7,251 bases of DNA, from assembly GCA_946480495.1 (NCBI GenBank), contig CAMLKO010000051.1, forward strand, positions 1 to 7,251. The letters run 5' to 3'. This DNA comes from an uncultured Caulobacteraceae bacterium. GTDB taxonomy: Bacteria > Pseudomonadota > Alphaproteobacteria > Caulobacterales > Caulobacteraceae. The notes under the pieces were generated by a model that ran no database searches, was not told the origin of the DNA, and saw nothing but the letters and a program-made list of their open reading frames with translations. The translations under genes and the position numbers were made by a program. Below are positions 5,209 through 7,251 of this stretch, one piece after another. The stretch's first letter is position 1. Every line of letters starts with the position of its first letter.

Positions 5209-5622
5209 TCAGCGTTTCAGCAGGCGTTCCCGCGCGGCGTTGAGCTGCGCCGCCAGGCCGCTCGTGCCGCCCTTGTCGGGGTGGGCCATCCGCATCAGGC
5301 GTTTGTAGGCCGCCTCGATCTCCTCGTCGGCCGCATTCGGCCCTACCCCCAGGATCGAGCGCGCCTCGCTGGCGCTCATTCCCTCTGACGGCGGCCGCAC
5401 TGCCCGTGCGCGGGCGGCGAACATGCCGCCCAGCGACATCACCAGCAGCACCAGCCCGACCACCCACTCGCCGCGCAGGGTCACGAAGCCCGCGGCCGCC
5501 AGCAGCAGCACGGCCAGCGCGCCGCCCGCCACGCGCACGCCGCTGCGGTCCAGCCGGCGCAGGCCTCCCTGCCCCGCCCAGACGAGCAGGACCAGCACCG
5601 CGAGGGCGGCGATTGCGACCAT
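5209..5622 (-). CDS. Small membrane protein with C-terminal J domain
   Basis: A 137-residue protein with three hydrophobic segments (about 2-16, 32-48 and 53-69) followed by a compact J domain (about 84-137). The essential HPD tripeptide is intact at 114-116 (RMAHPDKGG), preceded by helix II (ADEEIEAAYKRLMR) and followed by helix III (AAQLNAARERLLKR). The positively charged loop LRRLDRSGVR and the RARAVR after the third segment place the J domain in the cytoplasm with an outside N-terminus. J domains stimulate the ATPase of DnaK-type Hsp70 and bring it to a site; with no zinc finger or client domain this is a type III, membrane-tethered co-chaperone, similar in build to Pam18/TIM14. ATG 5622 has GGAG (5631-5628) 5 nt upstream. 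It lies 18 nt after mipZ and is presumably co-transcribed. Its client is unknown. Confidence 0.85.
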   Translation of the reverse strand: MVAIAALAVLVLLVWAGQGGLRRLDRSGVRVAGGALAVLLLAAAGFVTLRGEWVVGLVLLVMSLGGMFAARARAVRPPSEGMSASEARSILGVGPNAADEEIEAAYKRLMRMAHPDKGGTSGLAAQLNAARERLLKR

Positions 5623-5640
5623 GGAATCTCCGGCAGCCGT

Positions 5641-6471
5641 CTATTCGGCGGCGATCAGGTTCTCGCCCGCCCAGTCCGAAAGGCCAAGCGAATGCATCAG
5701 CGAGCGCAGCTCCTGACGCGCCGCCACGTGGCTCAGCGACACCGCCACCGGCCGCACCCTCGGCGACAGGTCGGCGATGGTCAGCCCGAACGGGAAAAGC
5801 TCGCGGTAGATCACCCGGTCGCGCAGGCCGGGCCCGACGCGAAAGCCCACCCGCCGCGACAGCGCCTCGACCCGCTCGTCCAGGCGGCGGCGGTTGCGCG
5901 CCTCGGTGGTGGCGAGCCGATTGCGCAGCACCACCCACTCCAGCGGCTCGCGCTTGCCGGTCGCCGCCCGCGCCTTGCGCGCCTCCCACACCGTCTCGGA
6001 ATAGAGGCTGGGCTTGAGCAGCTCGAGCGTCACCGGATCGACGTGCCCCAGCATGTCGAAGTCGACGAAGCTGTCGTTCATCGGCGTGACGATCAGGTCG
6101 GCCTTGGCGTGCGCCGTCCGTGACAGCGCCGTGTCGCCGCCCGGGGTGTCGATCAGGATGAAGTCGGCGCCCTCCGAGCCGCGCGCGAAAGCCTCCTCGA
6201 ACCGCGCCAGCTGTTCGGCGACGTCGGCCCTGGCCAGCGCCACGCCGTCTTCGGCCGGGTGCGCGATGACCGGCTGGGGAAGCTCGACGCCGGCGTCCGC
6301 CACCCAGGCCCGGCGGTTCTCGAAGAAGCGGCCGAGCGAGGACTGGCGCAGGTCGAGGTCGCAGATCGCCACCTTCGCGCCGCCGTGCAGCAGCGCGCAG
6401 GTCAGGTGCACGGCGATGGTCGACTTGCCCGCCCCGCCCTTCTCGTTGCCGACGACGATCACCCCAGCCAT
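5641..6471 (-). CDS. mipZ: Division plane positioning ATPase MipZ
   Basis: A 276-residue ParA/MinD-type ATPase that I recognise as MipZ. In Caulobacter MipZ is recruited by ParB at the pole-anchored origins, forms a bipolar gradient as an ATP-dependent DNA-bound dimer, and blocks FtsZ polymerisation so that the ring forms at midcell. The deviant Walker A is KGGAGKST (11-18) with signature K11 and K16; D38 and D40 lie in ICDLDLRQ; Walker B is FILIDTPGGD (104-113). Blocks typical of MipZ rather than other ParA proteins follow: NDSFVDFDMLGHVDPVTLEL (132-151), VVLRNRLATTEARNRRRL (180-197) and RDRVIYRELFPFGLT (217-231). The N-terminus is two residues shorter than my recollection of the C. crescentus protein. 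ATG 6471 has GGAGG (6481-6477) at 5 nt. The J-protein gene follows. A GANTC site lies in its 5' region. Confidence 0.96.
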   Translation of the reverse strand: MAGVIVVGNEKGGAGKSTIAVHLTCALLHGGAKVAICDLDLRQSSLGRFFENRRAWVADAGVELPQPVIAHPAEDGVALARADVAEQLARFEEAFARGSEGADFILIDTPGGDTALSRTAHAKADLIVTPMNDSFVDFDMLGHVDPVTLELLKPSLYSETVWEARKARAATGKREPLEWVVLRNRLATTEARNRRRLDERVEALSRRVGFRVGPGLRDRVIYRELFPFGLTIADLSPRVRPVAVSLSHVAARQELRSLMHSLGLSDWAGENLIAAE

Positions 6472-6492
6472 GCACGCCTCCGCACCCCGCGC

Positions 6493-6497
6493 GACTC
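6493..6497. promoter_or_regulatory. GANTC (CcrM methylation) site in the mipZ 5' region
   Basis: GACTC lies 22 bp upstream of the mipZ ATG, inside a short inverted repeat CTCA-GGC-TGAG (6495-6505). CcrM methylates GANTC in Caulobacter, and mipZ and ftsZ are reported there as the two division genes whose transcription depends on this methylation. The motif is directly visible; its function in this organism is inferred from that precedent. Confidence 0.55.
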
Positions 6498-6559
6498 AGG
6501 CTGAGCCGCACCCATCGACGAGACGCCCGCGCCGGGTCCGCGTCAACGCAAAGGGCGCG

Positions 6560-6573
6560 GGTTGTCCACAACC
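6560..6573. promoter_or_regulatory. Palindrome GGTTGT-CC-ACAACC containing a DnaA-box-like 9-mer
   Basis: The 6-bp arms (6560-6565 and 6568-6573) are perfect. The internal TTGTCCACA (6562-6570) differs from the classical DnaA box TTATCCACA by one base. The site overlaps the putative panC -35 and lies about 90 bp upstream of mipZ, so a bound protein could affect both genes. DnaA is a transcription factor for division genes in Caulobacter. Binding here is a hypothesis. Confidence 0.4.
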
Positions 6574-6591
6574 GCCTTGGCGCGGCATAAG
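6562..6591 (+). promoter_or_regulatory. Candidate leaderless panC promoter
   Basis: TTGTCC (6562-6567) and CATAAG (6586-6591) are separated by 18 bp. Transcription would begin roughly 7 bp past the -10, at or next to the A of the panC ATG (6598), giving a mRNA with no 5' leader. This agrees with the lack of a Shine-Dalgarno sequence before panC. Leaderless transcripts are common in Caulobacter. The -35 is imperfect. Confidence 0.4.
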
Positions 6592-6597
6592 CCGCCG

Positions 6598-7251
6598 ATG
6601 CTCAAGACCGTCCGCACCGTCGCCGACCTCCGCGCCCAGGTGTCCGCCTGGAAGGCCGCGGGCGAGCGCGTCGCGATGGTCCCGACCATGGGCGCCCTGC
6701 ACGAAGGCCACCTGTCGCTGGTCCGGCTGGCCAGGGAGCGCGCCGGCCGCGTGGTGGCGAGCATCTTCGTCAATCCGACCCAGTTCGCCCCGCACGAGGA
6801 CTTCGACGCCTATCCCCGCGCCGAGGAACGCGACGCCGGCCTGCTGGAAGGCGCCGGCTGCGACCTTCTCTATGCGCCCAGCGCCGCCGAGATGTATCCG
6901 CAAGGCTTCGCCACCACGGTGACGGTCTCCGGCGTCTCCGAACCCCTCGACGGCCAGGCCCGGCCGCACCACTTCGCCGGGGTCGCCACCGTGGTCGCCA
7001 AGCTGCTCACCCAATGCGCGCCCGACGTCGCCGTCTTCGGCGAGAAGGACTACCAGCAGCTCCTCGTCATCAAGCGCCTCGCCCGCGACCTGGATCTGCC
7101 GGTGGAGATTCTGGGCGGCCCCACGGCGCGCGACCCAGACGGCCTCGCGCTGTCATCCCGCAACGCCTACCTCTCGTCCGAGGAGCGGAAGGCCGCCTCC
7201 GCCCTCCCCGCCGCGCTGAGGGCCGCCGCCCAGTCCGTGGCCGCCGGGGAG
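6598..7251 (+). CDS. panC: Pantothenate synthetase (pantoate--beta-alanine ligase), 3' end beyond window
   Basis: The first 218 codons are present, of roughly 280 expected; the frame is open to the window end. PanC is the cytoplasmic enzyme that activates pantoate with ATP and joins it to beta-alanine, the last step of vitamin B5 synthesis on the way to coenzyme A. Class-defining motifs are visible: [15 protein letters not shown] (28-42) with the nucleotidyltransferase H35-x-x-H38, [20 protein letters not shown] (55-74), [14 protein letters not shown] (124-137), [10 protein letters not shown] (146-155) and the KMSKS-like LSSRNAYLS (185-193). ATG 6598 starts right at the expected N-terminus. 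No Shine-Dalgarno precedes it, which fits a leaderless transcript. It is transcribed away from mipZ. Confidence 0.97.
   Translation, partial: MLKTVRTVADLRAQVSAWKAAGERVAMVPTMGALHEGHLSLVRLARERAGRVVASIFVNPTQFAPHEDFDAYPRAEERDAGLLEGAGCDLLYAPSAAEMYPQGFATTVTVSGVSEPLDGQARPHHFAGVATVVAKLLTQCAPDVAVFGEKDYQQLLVIKRLARDLDLPVEILGGPTARDPDGLALSSRNAYLSSEERKAASALPAALRAAAQSVAAGE

Larger units (their letters stand above)
6472..6597. promoter_or_regulatory. Divergent control region between mipZ and panC
   Basis: This 126-bp gap separates the two divergent starts. It contains the mipZ Shine-Dalgarno, a GACTC methylation site (6493-6497), a -35-like TTGACG for mipZ (minus, 6546-6541) flanked by an 8-bp inverted repeat (CCCGCGCC 6526-6533, GGCGCGGG 6554-6561), a palindrome resembling a DnaA box (6560-6573), and a -35/-10-like pair for panC (6562-6591). 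No small gene is credible here. Confidence 0.6.

Noticed and set aside
5195..6571. Minus-strand open frame of 458 codons overlapping mipZ and the J-protein gene in another frame
   Set aside because: The translation is low-complexity Arg/Gly/Ala-rich, and the overlapping frames encode clear MipZ and J-domain proteins. It is a GC-driven shadow.
1..7251. Mobile element, defence system, CRISPR array, tRNA or rRNA
   Set aside because: No repeat-spacer pattern, transposase or integrase motif, or structural RNA signature was seen. All recognised genes are chromosomal housekeeping or envelope genes with similar GC-rich codon use.

Overview
The window looks like an ordinary chromosomal segment of a GC-rich alphaproteobacterium, most likely a member of the Caulobacteraceae (Caulobacter, Phenylobacterium or a relative). 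The strongest evidence is a nearly full-length MipZ, the division-site ATPase typical of this group. The ClpA tail, the SPOR-domain D,D-carboxypeptidase, the phasin and the short non-coding gaps all fit. I see no transposase, phage, CRISPR, tRNA or rRNA. The exact genus cannot be fixed by reading alone.

Layout. Positions 1-170 hold the 3' end of clpA (+). A compact REP/BIME-like element (176-251) made of nested palindromes separates it from a convergent block on the minus strand. That block reads, in transcription order: a RidA/YjgF-family protein (3108-2647), a glycerophosphodiester phosphodiesterase-family protein (2647-1874), a FemAB/GNAT-like DUF482 protein (1877-720) and a HIT-family nucleotide hydrolase (688-251). 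The first three genes overlap by 1 and 4 nt (TGATG and GTGA junctions) and the last follows after 31 nt, so this is almost certainly one translationally coupled operon. Upstream of it, also on the minus strand, lies a phasin gene (3671-3204) with its own terminator (3150-3180).

The phasin diverges from a secreted D,D-carboxypeptidase with a C-terminal SPOR domain (3913-5208, +). Their 241-bp shared upstream region is rich in TGC/GCA palindromes and contains the most AT-rich patch I noticed in the window. The carboxypeptidase stop codon directly abuts the stop codon of a convergent two-gene unit on the minus strand: mipZ (6471-5641) followed by a small three-helix membrane protein with a C-terminal J domain (5622-5209). 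mipZ diverges from panC (6598 to beyond the window end). The 126-bp gap between them carries a GANTC (CcrM) site, a DnaA-box-like palindrome and a promoter-like pair that would give a leaderless panC mRNA.

Biologically, the right half places three potentially septum- or envelope-related proteins side by side: MipZ (where FtsZ may assemble), a membrane J protein co-transcribed with it, and a septum-targeted peptidoglycan carboxypeptidase. The left half is a small metabolic/housekeeping operon whose members have no single obvious pathway. I did not find a clearly new system. The best candidates for follow-up are the mipZ/J-protein pairing, the mipZ-panC control region, the phasin operator region and the double-hairpin repeat.
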